A stretch of DNA of 64,000 bases from Actinomycetota bacterium (lineage in GTDB: Bacteria > Actinomycetota > Acidimicrobiia > Acidimicrobiales > Palsa-688): positions 29,344-93,343 of the forward strand of contig JAJPKN010000063.1 in NCBI GenBank assembly GCA_021323695.1. Reading direction: 5' to 3'. The number at the start of each line of letters is the position of its first letter. Within the stretch, counting starts at the first letter, position 1. Shown here one piece after another: positions 10,867 through 19,569 of the stretch. The translations under genes and the position numbers were made by a program. The notes beneath the pieces were generated by a model. It worked only from the letters and a program-made list of their open reading frames with translations. It did no database searches and was not told the DNA's origin.

Positions 10867-13635
10867 CTAAGACGTGGGGGACGCGGGCGCCAGCGTACCG
10901 GCCCAGACCGCCAGCTGGCCGTCCAGGGTGCCGGCCACGACGGCTTCTTGGCCCACGAAGGTGGCTACGGTGGCCTGCGTGTACAAGAAGCCGGTGAAGG
11001 CGGGGTCGAGCGGGTCGAGCTGCTGCCAGGTGGCACCCGCGTCGTCAGAAGCCCACAGGCCGACGGGGACGGGCAGCGCCCCGGCAGCACCGCCCACCGG
11101 GGCAGGCCAGCGTTGCCAGGGCAGGTCGCCCCGGCCGCTCACGGCCAGCCAGGTCGTCCCGCCGTAGGCGAGGCCGTCCAGGGGGGCACCCTCGATGCCG
11201 AACGGCCCGAAGGGGCCGGGCGTCGAGCCCCCCAGGCCCCCGGGGGCGGGAGCCGCCGGGCCGGGGGACACCCCGGGCACCCGGGCTGTGGTGGTGGGCG
11301 GGGTGGAGGTCGTTGACTGGCGGGTGGTGCTGGCGGCGGTGCTGGCGGGGCCCCCAGCACCGGTGCTACCCCCCGGGGGGCTGAAGGGCCTGAACGTGGC
11401 CGAGGTCTGCTGCTCCCAGGCCGAGCCGTCCGTCGAGGTCCACAGGGCCGGGCGCATGGCCGGCCCGTTGCCGGTCGACCCACCGTAGGCCAAGAAGCTG
11501 TTGCCGGTGAACAAGCACCCGTCCATGCTGGACGAAGAACCGGCTGGGGGGGCCGGGCCCAAGGTGGCGCTGGCCCAGCTGTCGCCGTTACTGCTCCACC
11601 ACGCGGCCGGCAGGGAGCCCCGGGCCGTCCCGGCCACCGAGCCGACGACGACGGCCGTGCCTGTCCCGCTGCAGCTGGCGAGCGGTTGTTCCAGGCCCAG
11701 CTGGGGCTGCTGGTCCAAAGGACGGGGCGGTTGCCAGGCGGTGCCGTCGGGGCTGTACCAATAGACGGCCTGGGCGCCGGCCTGCCCGGCCACGTAGACG
11801 GCCTGGCCCACCCGCCCGGCGGCGACCGCCGTGGTGCCCTGCCCGCCCAGGCCGGTGGGGCTTATGGGCGTGCGGGGCCAGGTGGTGCCCAGGTCGGTGG
11901 AAAGGCTGGCGAACGCCCCCGTGGCCGGGTGGGCCCCGGTCGGCACGGGGCCCTCCAGGCGGTGGCCCGCCACCCGGTCGGGTGCGCCGCGGGCTTGGCT
12001 CCGTACGGTGCGTGCCCCTACGGCCAGGATGCCCCCCGGTACCAGCAGGAGCTGGTTGACCCGGGCCTGGTCGAAGGCATCGACGTTGGCCGTCTGCCAG
12101 GTCCGGCCGTCCGAGGAGGTGAGCACCGCCACTGAGGTGGTCCCTGTCCCGAGCCGCTGGCCCGGGTCGGTCATCAGCACGCTCATGACCAAGGTGCCGT
12201 TGTCTGCCACCAAGCTGGTGGGCAGGGCAGTGGCAAGAGGGCTGCCGAAGGTGCCACTGGCGCTGGGCTGGTACCACACGCCCCGCTTCAGGGCCAACAG
12301 GTAGGGCTGGCCCGGGAGGTTGTCGGCCACCACGGTGGTGCCCCCGTTGGAGGCCACCAACCCCAGGTGCCAGTGGCGGTCGGTGGCTGCTGCGGGAGGC
12401 AGCGGGATCTCGGACCACGCCTGGCCGTTGGGCGACTGCCACAGCCGCTGGTGCAGGTTGCTGCCCCCCACCGCCAGCAGCCTCCCGTCGGCGCCGGTGG
12501 CGGCGTAGACGACCGCACCAGTGCTGGCCGGGGGCTCGGCGTCCAAGGGGAAGCTGTTGGACGCCTCGCTCCACGAAAGGCCGTTGGGCGAGATCCAAGA
12601 GGCGGGCTGCCAGCTGGCGCCGGCCCGCACCCCGCCCACCGCCAGCAACCCGGTGGGCCCGGGGCTGCCGGGTGAGGGGTTGCCCGACTCGCCGATGTCC
12701 ACCAGCGACGTGATGACGCGGTCGCCGGGGCCGGAGAAGGTTGCCCCCGCACTGCCGACGGCCGACCAGTGGATGCCGTCGGAGGAGTACCAAAGGGCCG
12801 CCGAGGTACGGTTGGCAGCGACTGATGAGCCGCCGGCGAAGACCCCTATGGGGGTCATGAGCAGGTCGTCCACGACGGCCCCGGGGCTCTGGTTGACCAC
12901 GGCGTCTGCCCCGCTGAGCACCGACCAGTGCAGGCCGTCGGTCGAGTACCACAACGTGGCCCTCCCGGCCACCGTGCCGGCAGCGAAGATCCCCAGGGCG
13001 CCGGCCGCCACCGTGCTCATCTCGGCGCCGCTCAGGCTGCCGGCTGGAGGGTCGAGCGCAGGCTGGTCGGGCACCGGGGAAAAGGGGCGCCCGGTGCCTG
13101 CCGACAGCCACACCGATGCCCTCATGGTGGGCCCGGTGCCCGCCGAGCCCACCACCACGGCCCGCCCTCCCCAGTAGCTGGCGGCGTCGGCGGCAGTGGA
13201 GGTGGCCGGCCCGGCCGGTGCGGGCAGGACCGTCTCGGACCAGCTGAGGGCACCGGGCGACGTCCACACCGTGGCCTCGGTGGTGCCGGCCGGCGTGAGC
13301 TGGGCCCCGGCCACGAGCCAGTCCTGGCCCGGTCCCGGTGCCACCACGGCGGCCAGGGTGCTCGTTGGCCCCCCGCCCAGCTGGAGGCCCATGCCCTGGT
13401 CCCTTTGCCAGTGGTACTGGGCCGGCACCGCCGGGCTGGCGGCCGTGGTGGCCGGCGGGCTGGCCAGTGTGCTGGCCGGCACCGGGCGGCTGGTAGGCGG
13501 CGCCGATGTGGGGCCCTGGGCCCGTCCGGCGGCCTTGCCGCAGGCGGGCAGGGCGGCTGCCACCAGCGCGCTGAACAGCACGGCGACCGGGGCAGCGGCC
13601 GGCCGGCGGGCCATCCGGCCCCGGGGGGTTGCCAC
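10867..13635 (-). CDS. Secreted lipoprotein with about eleven Asp-box (BNR-like) repeats
   Basis: A 922-residue exported protein. After an Arg-rich n-region and a hydrophobic stretch comes L-P-A-C, a lipobox with Cys32, so it should be anchored to the outer face of the membrane. A Thr/Ser/Pro spacer follows. The rest is built from about eleven copies of the Asp-box motif S-x-D-G-x-x-W, for example Y-S-T-D-G-L-H-W, Y-S-S-D-G-I-H-W, S-P-N-G-Q-A-W and S-T-D-G-S-A-W, the signature of beta-propeller blades in sialidases and sortilin-like proteins. No sialidase Arg triad is obvious, so a binding or scaffold role is as likely as an enzyme. GTG 13635 is preceded by AGGGACGG and lies 17 nt after the stop of the next gene; ATG 13614 is the alternative. 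Confidence 0.75.
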   Translation of the reverse strand: MATPRGRMARRPAAAPVAVLFSALVAAALPACGKAAGRAQGPTSAPPTSRPVPASTLASPPATTAASPAVPAQYHWQRDQGMGLQLGGGPTSTLAAVVAPGPGQDWLVAGAQLTPAGTTEATVWTSPGALSWSETVLPAPAGPATSTAADAASYWGGRAVVVGSAGTGPTMRASVWLSAGTGRPFSPVPDQPALDPPAGSLSGAEMSTVAAGALGIFAAGTVAGRATLWYSTDGLHWSVLSGADAVVNQSPGAVVDDLLMTPIGVFAGGSSVAANRTSAALWYSSDGIHWSAVGSAGATFSGPGDRVITSLVDIGESGNPSPGSPGPTGLLAVGGVRAGASWQPASWISPNGLSWSEASNSFPLDAEPPASTGAVVYAATGADGRLLAVGGSNLHQRLWQSPNGQAWSEIPLPPAAATDRHWHLGLVASNGGTTVVADNLPGQPYLLALKRGVWYQPSASGTFGSPLATALPTSLVADNGTLVMSVLMTDPGQRLGTGTTSVAVLTSSDGRTWQTANVDAFDQARVNQLLLVPGGILAVGARTVRSQARGAPDRVAGHRLEGPVPTGAHPATGAFASLSTDLGTTWPRTPISPTGLGGQGTTAVAAGRVGQAVYVAGQAGAQAVYWYSPDGTAWQPPRPLDQQPQLGLEQPLASCSGTGTAVVVGSVAGTARGSLPAAWWSSNGDSWASATLGPAPPAGSSSSMDGCLFTGNSFLAYGGSTGNGPAMRPALWTSTDGSAWEQQTSATFRPFSPPGGSTGAGGPASTAASTTRQSTTSTPPTTTARVPGVSPGPAAPAPGGLGGSTPGPFGPFGIEGAPLDGLAYGGTTWLAVSGRGDLPWQRWPAPVGGAAGALPVPVGLWASDDAGATWQQLDPLDPAFTGFLYTQATVATFVGQEAVVAGTLDGQLAVWAGTLAPASPTS

Positions 13636-13652
13636 TGCTGACCGTCCCTGCC

Positions 13653-14018
13653 CTAGCGCGAGCTCAACGGGGGCTCGTTGCTGTCTTTGCGCCTCCAGGC
13701 CCGCCACCAGGGCCGGCGCGCTCGTTGTCGTTCCAGTTCGGCCGTTATCTCCGGCCCCGCCGCGGTCACTATGAGGTCGGCTGCGTCCAGCAGCTGGCCC
13801 ACCTCGCCCTCGGGCAGGTCCGGCTCGGGCTCGACCGCCGGGCGGGCCAGCGAACCGACCACGAACGAGCCGTCTATGATGTCCTTTTCGTAGCGGGGGC
13901 AGTTGGCGGGGCAGCGCCAGGGTTGCTCGGGGGCCAGGTTGAGGACGCAAAAGCGCGCCACCTCGCCGGTCGAGTAGGTGCGGCTTTGGAAGTGTCGGCA
14001 GTCCTCCCGCATCGGCAC
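13653..14018 (-). CDS. Conserved hypothetical protein with four N-terminal cysteines
   Basis: A 121-residue protein of unknown function. The N-terminal third carries Cys at 7, 24, 36 and 40 (C-R-H-F, F-C-V-L-N, R-C-P-A-N-C-P), an arrangement able to hold zinc or an Fe-S cluster. The middle is acidic and the end is basic and Trp-rich (P-W-W-R-A-W-R-R-K). No signal peptide or membrane helix is seen. It probably forms an operon with the Asp-box lipoprotein, whose start is 17 nt downstream. Coding character is supported by the Cys pattern and by the clean fit between neighbours. Confidence 0.65.
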   Translation of the reverse strand: MPMREDCRHFQSRTYSTGEVARFCVLNLAPEQPWRCPANCPRYEKDIIDGSFVVGSLARPAVEPEPDLPEGEVGQLLDAADLIVTAAGPEITAELERQRARRPWWRAWRRKDSNEPPLSSR

Positions 14019-14099
14019 TCACCCAGTTTGGCACGCGTGCCCTTTGGCAGGCGGGCTCGGCCGGAGGGCCGGGCCCCAGAGGTTACGATGCCAGCGGCA

Positions 14100-15599
14100 A
14101 TGACCACGCGCAGCTTTTTCCGGTCGTTACGGCGCCGCAACTTCAGGCTGTTCCTGGCTGGCCAGCTCGTGTCCAACCTGGGGACATGGATGCAGAACGT
14201 CGCCCTGGCCTGGCTGGTGCTGGAGGTTTCGCACAGCCCCTTGGACGTGGGGCTGGTCAGCGCCTTGCAGTTCCTCCCCTCGCTGTTGTTCGGGGCCTAC
14301 GGAGGAGTGGTGGCAGACCGCTTTGCCAAGCGGTGGCTGTTGGTGCTCACCCAAAGCGGCATGGGTGCCGCCGCTGCCGTGCTCTCTGTGCTCGACTTCA
14401 GCGGTGCCGCCCGCCTGTGGGCCATCTACCTGGTGACGTTCCTCTCGGGTATGTTCCAGGCCCTGGACACGCCGGTCAGGCAGGCCTTTGTCCCAGAGAT
14501 GGTGGGCCTGGCTGACCTTCCCAATGCGGTCGGCCTGAACAGCGCCACCTTCAACGTCACCCGGGTGGGAGGCCCGGCCCTGGGGGCGCTCGTGGTCAAC
14601 CTGGGGGGAGTAGGGGACTGCTTCGCCCTCAACGCCTTGTCCTACCTGGCGGTGATCGGCGCCCTGCTGGCCATGAGGAAGGGGGAACTGCTGCCGGCCC
14701 GCCCGGTGCGCTCGGCCCGTGGGCAGGTGCGGGAGGGGCTCGAGTACATCCGGGCGACGCCGCGCCTGCGCCAAGCGCTGTTGGTGCTGGCGGTCACCGG
14801 CACCTTGGCGTTCAACTTCAACACCGTGCTGCCCGTGCTGGCCAAGCAGGACTTCCGGGGCAATGCCAGCACCTATGCCTTGATGCTGGTGGCCATAGGC
14901 GTAGGTTCGGTGGCCGGGGCCCTGGCCGCCGCCACCCGGCGCCGGCCGGCCTTGGGCACCGTTGCCGGGGCGGCCCTGGCCATGGGCCTTTTCATGCTGG
15001 GGGCCGCGGCTGCCGGCAGCCTGGGCCTGGAGGTGGCGCTGCTGGTCGGGGTGGGTTTTTCGTCCTTGCTTTATTTGTCGACGACCAACTCCACTTGCCA
15101 GCTGGCCAGCGCGCCCGGCATGCGGGGCCGGGTCATGGGCGTCTACGCCGTGATCTTCATGGGCTCGACCCCGCTCGGGGCCAGCCTGGTCGGCCTGGTC
15201 GACCAGGAGGCAGGTGCCCGTTGGGGGTTCGCCCTGGGCGGTGGGGCAGCGGTGGTGGCCGCCGTGTCCCTGGGCGTGGCTCTGCTCAAGCGCTACGGCA
15301 CCGGCCCTCTCCGCCGGTTGCGGCTCGTGGGGCGGCGGGGGGCCCCGGCCCCAGCCGCCCCTGTAGCCCCGGCTGGTACTGCCCCAGCCCCAGCTGGCCC
15401 AGCCCCAGCTGGCCCAGCCCCAGCTGGCCCAGCCCCAGCTGGCCGAGCCCCAGCTGCCCCAGCCCCAGCTGGCCCAGCTCCAGCTGGCCCAGCCCCAGCT
15501 GGCCCAGCCCCAGCCCCGGCGGGCTCAGTAGCCCCGGCTGTGCCCACAGACCAGGCTCACCTGGACCGGGGCACCTGGCCCAGGCGCCGCCCCGGCTAG
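14100..15599 (+). CDS. MFS exporter of the EntS/MFS_3 family
   Basis: A 499-residue transporter with about 12 membrane segments. The start [24 protein letters not shown] is the hallmark of the MFS_3 (enterobactin exporter-like) group, and the cytoplasmic loop [11 protein letters not shown] is the MFS A motif. The last 85 residues are an Ala/Pro/Gly tail made of 15-bp DNA repeats and lie outside the fold. ATG 14100 follows a TACGAT hexamer by 10 nt, so the transcript would be nearly leaderless; ATG 14088 would overlap that hexamer. The substrate is unknown. Confidence 0.85.
   Translation: MTTRSFFRSLRRRNFRLFLAGQLVSNLGTWMQNVALAWLVLEVSHSPLDVGLVSALQFLPSLLFGAYGGVVADRFAKRWLLVLTQSGMGAAAAVLSVLDFSGAARLWAIYLVTFLSGMFQALDTPVRQAFVPEMVGLADLPNAVGLNSATFNVTRVGGPALGALVVNLGGVGDCFALNALSYLAVIGALLAMRKGELLPARPVRSARGQVREGLEYIRATPRLRQALLVLAVTGTLAFNFNTVLPVLAKQDFRGNASTYALMLVAIGVGSVAGALAAATRRRPALGTVAGAALAMGLFMLGAAAAGSLGLEVALLVGVGFSSLLYLSTTNSTCQLASAPGMRGRVMGVYAVIFMGSTPLGASLVGLVDQEAGARWGFALGGGAAVVAAVSLGVALLKRYGTGPLRRLRLVGRRGAPAPAAPVAPAGTAPAPAGPAPAGPAPAGPAPAGRAPAAPAPAGPAPAGPAPAGPAPAPAGSVAPAVPTDQAHLDRGTWPRRRPG
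15381..15525 (+). repeat. 15-bp tandem repeats encoding (P-A-P-A-G) tail of the MFS exporter
   Basis: About nine to ten near-identical copies of a 15-bp unit (CCCAGCCCCAGCTGG type) lie in frame at the 3' end of the transporter gene and encode Pro-Ala-Pro-Ala-Gly. A few units differ by single bases or by Ala-for-Gly changes. The period being a multiple of three keeps the frame through expansion or contraction. Confidence 0.9.
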
Positions 15600-15645
15600 G
15601 CGGTTCTTAGCAATCCCTCAGGAAAGAACTGCCGTTTAACTACCG

Positions 15646-16350
15646 TTGCCGGCGCCAGTAGCAGTAGCCTTGAACAGCTTGAGGACGTGGCCCTTCGGTG
15701 CGGCCCACTGGCCCGCGGTAGCCCGGGGCCGGGGGCGTCTGGGTGCAGGGCTTATGGTCGCGCTTGGCGCCCTGGCCGGGCTCCTGGCGGGCTGCTCGAC
15801 CTCGGCCACCTACGTGGGGTCCGCCTCCCAGGAGATGTTCTACAAACTGCCGAACGGCTGGAAGGTCTACAACGAAGCCACCCTCATACGCCGGGGTGAC
15901 ATCAAGAGCCCGGGGCCTCTGTTCGAGTCCATCGACACTGCCGACCCGACGATCGACCCCGCCACCCTTCCGGTGCCCTCGAGCAAGCCTTGGGCGGTGG
16001 CGATGGTCCGGACGCTGAGCCCGACCGAGCAGCAGCAGCTGTCGCTGCAGTCCCTGGACGACCTGCTCATCCCGGTTGACCAGCTGAACCAGGAGCTGCA
16101 GGGGAGCGTGACGGAGATCGCCCAGCCCCAGCTGCTCGTCCACGGCGCCCTCCACGGGACCCGGGTGGCCTTCCAGGTGCCCACCCCCAACGGCGACGTG
16201 TCCTTCGTGCAGTCGGCCCTCGTCAACAGCCCCACCACCGAGGTCTGGGCGCTGCTGGTCGGCTGTTCCTCCGCCTGCTTCAATGCCAACCAGTCCGAGA
16301 TCAACAACATCATGAACAGCTGGACGGTCATGAACAAAGGAACTTCCTGA
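15646..16350 (+). CDS. Lipoprotein of unknown function coupled to the FtsH-like protease
   Basis: A 234-residue protein with a hydrophobic stretch ending in the lipobox L-L-A-G-C (Cys50 from the TTG start). The mature part begins S-T-S-A-T-Y-V-G-S and carries Y-K-L-P-N-G-W-K-V-Y, and near the C terminus two Cys (G-C-S-S-A-C-F) that may form a disulfide outside the cell. I do not recognise the family. The start is uncertain: TTG 15646 gives a basic n-region before the hydrophobic core, whereas ATG 15754 leaves only 13 residues before the Cys. Its stop overlaps the ATG of the downstream protease gene by one base, so the two are probably translated together. Confidence 0.7.
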   Translation: MPAPVAVALNSLRTWPFGAAHWPAVARGRGRLGAGLMVALGALAGLLAGCSTSATYVGSASQEMFYKLPNGWKVYNEATLIRRGDIKSPGPLFESIDTADPTIDPATLPVPSSKPWAVAMVRTLSPTEQQQLSLQSLDDLLIPVDQLNQELQGSVTEIAQPQLLVHGALHGTRVAFQVPTPNGDVSFVQSALVNSPTTEVWALLVGCSSACFNANQSEINNIMNSWTVMNKGTS

Positions 16351-19313
16351 TGGCAGAGCAACCACCTGAGGGCCAAGCGACCGGCGGCCAGCCCCCCGCT
16401 GGCCCGCCTCCCGCCAGCCCGCCGCAGGCCTCGTCCGGCGGCGACGGAGCCGCCGGTTCGGGCCCGGCCAGCCCGCCCCCCGGGGGCCCCGGCCAGCCGG
16501 CCGCCGTCCCCCCTCCGTCCTGGGGCGACCAGCCCACCGCGCCGTCGTACTCTGGCCCGTCGTACTCTGGGCCACCCGCCCCCCCGCCGTCCTTGGAGCA
16601 GTCCTCCGAGCAGCCGGTGGCCTCCATGTCCTACGCCACGGACTGGCACCCCCCCGGGTGGCAGGCGCCGGCTGACCAGGCGTGGGGCGGCTCTCCAGGC
16701 GCCAGCCCCGCCACCTCGGGCGGCCCTTGGGAGCCCGCCCTGCCCGTCGACGCCGTCTTGGTGGCTTCGGCCCAGGGCCAGCCCGAGGCCCCCCTCCCGG
16801 CGCCGGGCGCCTACGGGGGCGACTGGGGCGGCAACGGCTTCGGTACGCCGGGAGCTGAGGCCCCTGGGCCGGGCGGCGAGGGGCCAGGCAGCGAGCCGGT
16901 CGTCGAAGTGGTCCCCCGGTGGGAAAAGAGGAAGCCCCGGCCGTTCTGGGAGCGCTCGCGCCTGTTGGTCCTCATCGCCGGTGTCTGGGGAGTGCTTTTC
17001 TGGTACGCCGTATCTTCCGACCCCCTGCTCTCCATACGGGACGGCCTGGTCCAGACCTGGAACGCCAAATGGTGGTTGGCAGTACTGTTCGCCGCCGAGC
17101 TGGCCCGCCAGGTGCACTACCTGGTGAGCGAGCACTGGGGGTGGTGGAACCACTTCTGGCAGGACCGGTTCTTCGGCACCGTCAGCCAGCGCACGGGCAA
17201 GCTCAACGACTGGAACCGTTACCGCTCCAAGCGGGTGTTCGTCGTGCTGGTGGTACTGGCCGCCATCGCCATCATCGCCGGGGCGGTCGAGCAGGAAAAC
17301 CCGGTCACCGCCTTCTTCTCGTTGCCAGGGCAGATCCTGGGGGCCTTGCCTACGTTCTTGGTCGTCATTTTCTACATGCTCTTCGGCGTCGCCCAGTTCG
17401 TTGGCATCTTTTGGTACCTTTCTCGCGGCGGCGTCGAGACCTACATGCCCGACGACGTAAAGACCCGTTTCTCCCACGTCTGGGGCCAGGACGCAGTCCT
17501 GGAACGGGTCAAGGAATCGCTGGTGTTCCTCGAGGATCCCGAGTCCATCGAGTCCAAGGGTGGTTATGTGCCAGGGGGCATGTTGCTCTGGGGCCCCCCG
17601 GGGACGGGCAAGACCCTCATGGCCGAGGCCGTCGCTGGCGAGACGGGCAAGCCTTTTGTCTTCGTAGAGCCCAGCGCCTTCATCAACATGTTCATAGGCA
17701 TCGGGCCGCTCAAGGTGAAGGGCCTGTTCCGCAAGCTGAGGAAGTTGGCTGTGCGCTACGGCGGGGTGATCGTTTTCTTCGACGAGGCCGACTCCCTCGG
17801 CAACCGAGGGTCGCTTTCGCCCGGGGGCATTTTCGGGCCGGGCGGCGTGCAGGGGATGGGGGCTTGGCCCTGGTCGGTGGGGGACTGCCACGGGGGTGCC
17901 TACCTGTCGGGCCACAGCCTGAGCGCCCTGCTGGACAGTTCGACATGGCACGACCGCTCCGCTGCCCCAGAAGAGCGCAGACGGCTGAGGGACTGGTTCT
18001 TCATGGGGGGAGGCGGCAATTCTTCCCCGGGGACGTTGCAGGCCCTGCTGGCCGAGATGTCCGGCTTGTCCAAGCCGCGAGGCTTTTTCAACCGCTACGG
18101 CCGGCGCCTGCTCGGGATGAAGCCCAAGCCACCTCCAAAGTACCGCATCCTCATAATGATGGCGACCAACCGGCCCGACTCGCTGGACGAGGCGATGTTG
18201 CGGCCCGGCCGTATCGACCGGATATACAAGGTCGGCTACCCGTCCAAGGCGGGCCGGGTGCGGACCTATGAGGGCTACTTTGCCAAGGTCCAGCACGAAC
18301 TGACCCCCGAGGACATAGACAAGCTGGCCACCATCACTCCCTACGGCACCGGGGCCACCATCAAGGACCTGGTCAACGAGTCGCTCATCGTCAGCTTGCG
18401 CCACGGCCACGACAAGATCACCTGGTCCGACGTCTTGGAGGCCAAGAGGCTGAAGGAACTGGGGCCGCCCGAGGACGTGGAGTACGTCGAGCGCGAGCGC
18501 CACGCCGTGGCCGTGCACGAGGCCTGCCATGCGGTGGTGGCGTTCCTGGTGCGCAAGCACCTGGAGATAGACCTGGCCACGATCGAAAAAGGCGGCACCT
18601 ACCTGGGCATGGTGTCGTCGATCAAGCCTGAGGACCGCTTCACCTCTTGGCGCAGCGAGTTCGAGGCGGACGTCATGGTGAGCCTGGCCTCGCTGGCGGG
18701 CGAGCGTTACTTCTTCGCCGGTGACTCGTCCTCGGGCGTCTCTGGTGACCTGGAGGCAGCTACGGCCATTGCCGGCCTCATGGAAAGCCGTTGGGGCATG
18801 GGCTCGACCATCGCTTCGCACGCCGCCCAACGCCGCTTCGGGGGTGGCTGGCCAGGCCAGGAGGACGCTACCGACGGCCTGCTCCGGGGGGAGATGGGCC
18901 GGAGGATCGAAGAGAGGCTCCACGAGCTGCTGGAACGCACCGAGGATCTCCTGAAGGAGCACAAGGCCCAGGTGTTCGCCCTCGCCCATGCGCTGGAGAC
19001 CCACAAGACCCTGAGCGGCGAGGACGTAGAGGCCGTGATCGAGGGCAGGCTCAGCCGGGGCATAGACGGCCGGGTGTACAAGTCGGAGCGGTTCATGGAG
19101 GTCTTCGGCCAGTACCACGAGCACCTTTTGGAGGCCCACGTCCGCCGGGCGCGTGCCTCGGTCCCGCTCCCCCAGCCGGCCGACTGGGCCCCGGAGCTGG
19201 CCTTGGCCGCGGTGGCCACGGGCAGTGGGGACGGGGACGGCCACGCGCTGGTAGCCGGCAGTGGCGATGGCTGGCCGCCAGCCAGCCCCGCCAGCACGGC
19301 TGGGACTGGCTGA
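16350..19313 (+). CDS. FtsH-like membrane AAA protease with Pro-rich N terminus and enlarged AAA domain
   Basis: A 987-residue protein. Residues 1-190 are a Pro/Ala/Gly-rich cytoplasmic stretch. Four hydrophobic segments follow (about 203-222, 240-258, 296-315, 329-357) where classical FtsH has two. The AAA domain has Walker A G-P-P-G-T-G-K-T at 415-422 and Walker B with D-E-A-D near 478-481. Sensor-1 A-T-N-R-P-D comes only at about 605-610, roughly 80 residues later than in E. coli FtsH, so the domain carries a large insert. The M41 peptidase is intact: H723-E-A-C-H727 and third zinc ligand D800 in S-G-D-L-E, 73 residues later as in FtsH. It should extract and degrade membrane proteins. AAAGGA precedes the ATG. 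The lipoprotein upstream may be its partner. Confidence 0.85.
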   Translation: MAEQPPEGQATGGQPPAGPPPASPPQASSGGDGAAGSGPASPPPGGPGQPAAVPPPSWGDQPTAPSYSGPSYSGPPAPPPSLEQSSEQPVASMSYATDWHPPGWQAPADQAWGGSPGASPATSGGPWEPALPVDAVLVASAQGQPEAPLPAPGAYGGDWGGNGFGTPGAEAPGPGGEGPGSEPVVEVVPRWEKRKPRPFWERSRLLVLIAGVWGVLFWYAVSSDPLLSIRDGLVQTWNAKWWLAVLFAAELARQVHYLVSEHWGWWNHFWQDRFFGTVSQRTGKLNDWNRYRSKRVFVVLVVLAAIAIIAGAVEQENPVTAFFSLPGQILGALPTFLVVIFYMLFGVAQFVGIFWYLSRGGVETYMPDDVKTRFSHVWGQDAVLERVKESLVFLEDPESIESKGGYVPGGMLLWGPPGTGKTLMAEAVAGETGKPFVFVEPSAFINMFIGIGPLKVKGLFRKLRKLAVRYGGVIVFFDEADSLGNRGSLSPGGIFGPGGVQGMGAWPWSVGDCHGGAYLSGHSLSALLDSSTWHDRSAAPEERRRLRDWFFMGGGGNSSPGTLQALLAEMSGLSKPRGFFNRYGRRLLGMKPKPPPKYRILIMMATNRPDSLDEAMLRPGRIDRIYKVGYPSKAGRVRTYEGYFAKVQHELTPEDIDKLATITPYGTGATIKDLVNESLIVSLRHGHDKITWSDVLEAKRLKELGPPEDVEYVERERHAVAVHEACHAVVAFLVRKHLEIDLATIEKGGTYLGMVSSIKPEDRFTSWRSEFEADVMVSLASLAGERYFFAGDSSSGVSGDLEAATAIAGLMESRWGMGSTIASHAAQRRFGGGWPGQEDATDGLLRGEMGRRIEERLHELLERTEDLLKEHKAQVFALAHALETHKTLSGEDVEAVIEGRLSRGIDGRVYKSERFMEVFGQYHEHLLEAHVRRARASVPLPQPADWAPELALAAVATGSGDGDGHALVAGSGDGWPPASPASTAGTG

Positions 19314-19532
19314 GCTGGCTGAGCAGCCACTGGAGGCCACTGCAGGCCACTGGAGGCTCGCCTGCTCGGCCTGCCCGACAGGTCCGCCGCCTGGGGATGC
19401 CTGGTCCGGGGGCGTCCCCAGGCGGTACCCCAAGGAGTGCCCCAAAAGGTGCCCCGGGCTGTGCCCCAGGAGGTGCCGGGGGGGAGGTGGCCCGGCCGGT
19501 GACCGTCCCGGCCCTGGGCATGCCCGAGTTGC
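19314..19532. other. Repeat-rich spacer upstream of the imuA' LexA box
   Basis: After the protease stop there are two direct-repeat families: GGCCACTG-type units near 19328-19352 and several degenerate copies of AAGGAGTGCCCC near 19430-19480. No gene is supported. The spacer runs straight into the LexA box of the imuA' promoter. Confidence 0.4.
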
Positions 19533-19563
19533 TCGAACGTAAGTTCGATAGCCCGGCTATGAT
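19533..19563 (+). promoter_or_regulatory. LexA (SOS) box and -10 element of imuA'-imuB
   Basis: TCGAACGTAAGTTCGA (19533-19548) is a perfect copy of the actinobacterial LexA operator, two TCGAAC/GTTCGA arms with a 4-nt centre. TATGAT at 19558-19563 is the -10 element and lies 6 nt before the ATG at 19570, so the transcript should be leaderless. LexA bound here would cover the space between -35 and -10 and block polymerase until DNA damage. Confidence 0.88.
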
Positions 19564-19569
19564 GGGGGG

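Noticed and set aside
13636..14034. Upstream extension of the Asp-box lipoprotein frame
   Set aside because: It overlaps the Cys-rich 121-residue gene in another frame and would bury the signal peptide inside the protein.
15381..15525. Possible CRISPR-like array
   Set aside because: The 15-bp units abut without spacers and encode protein; no cas genes are near.
15867..19445. 1192-codon open frame on the minus strand
   Set aside because: It lies antisense to the FtsH-like gene; high GC keeps the complementary frame open. The plus-strand frame has AAA and M41 motifs; this one has none.
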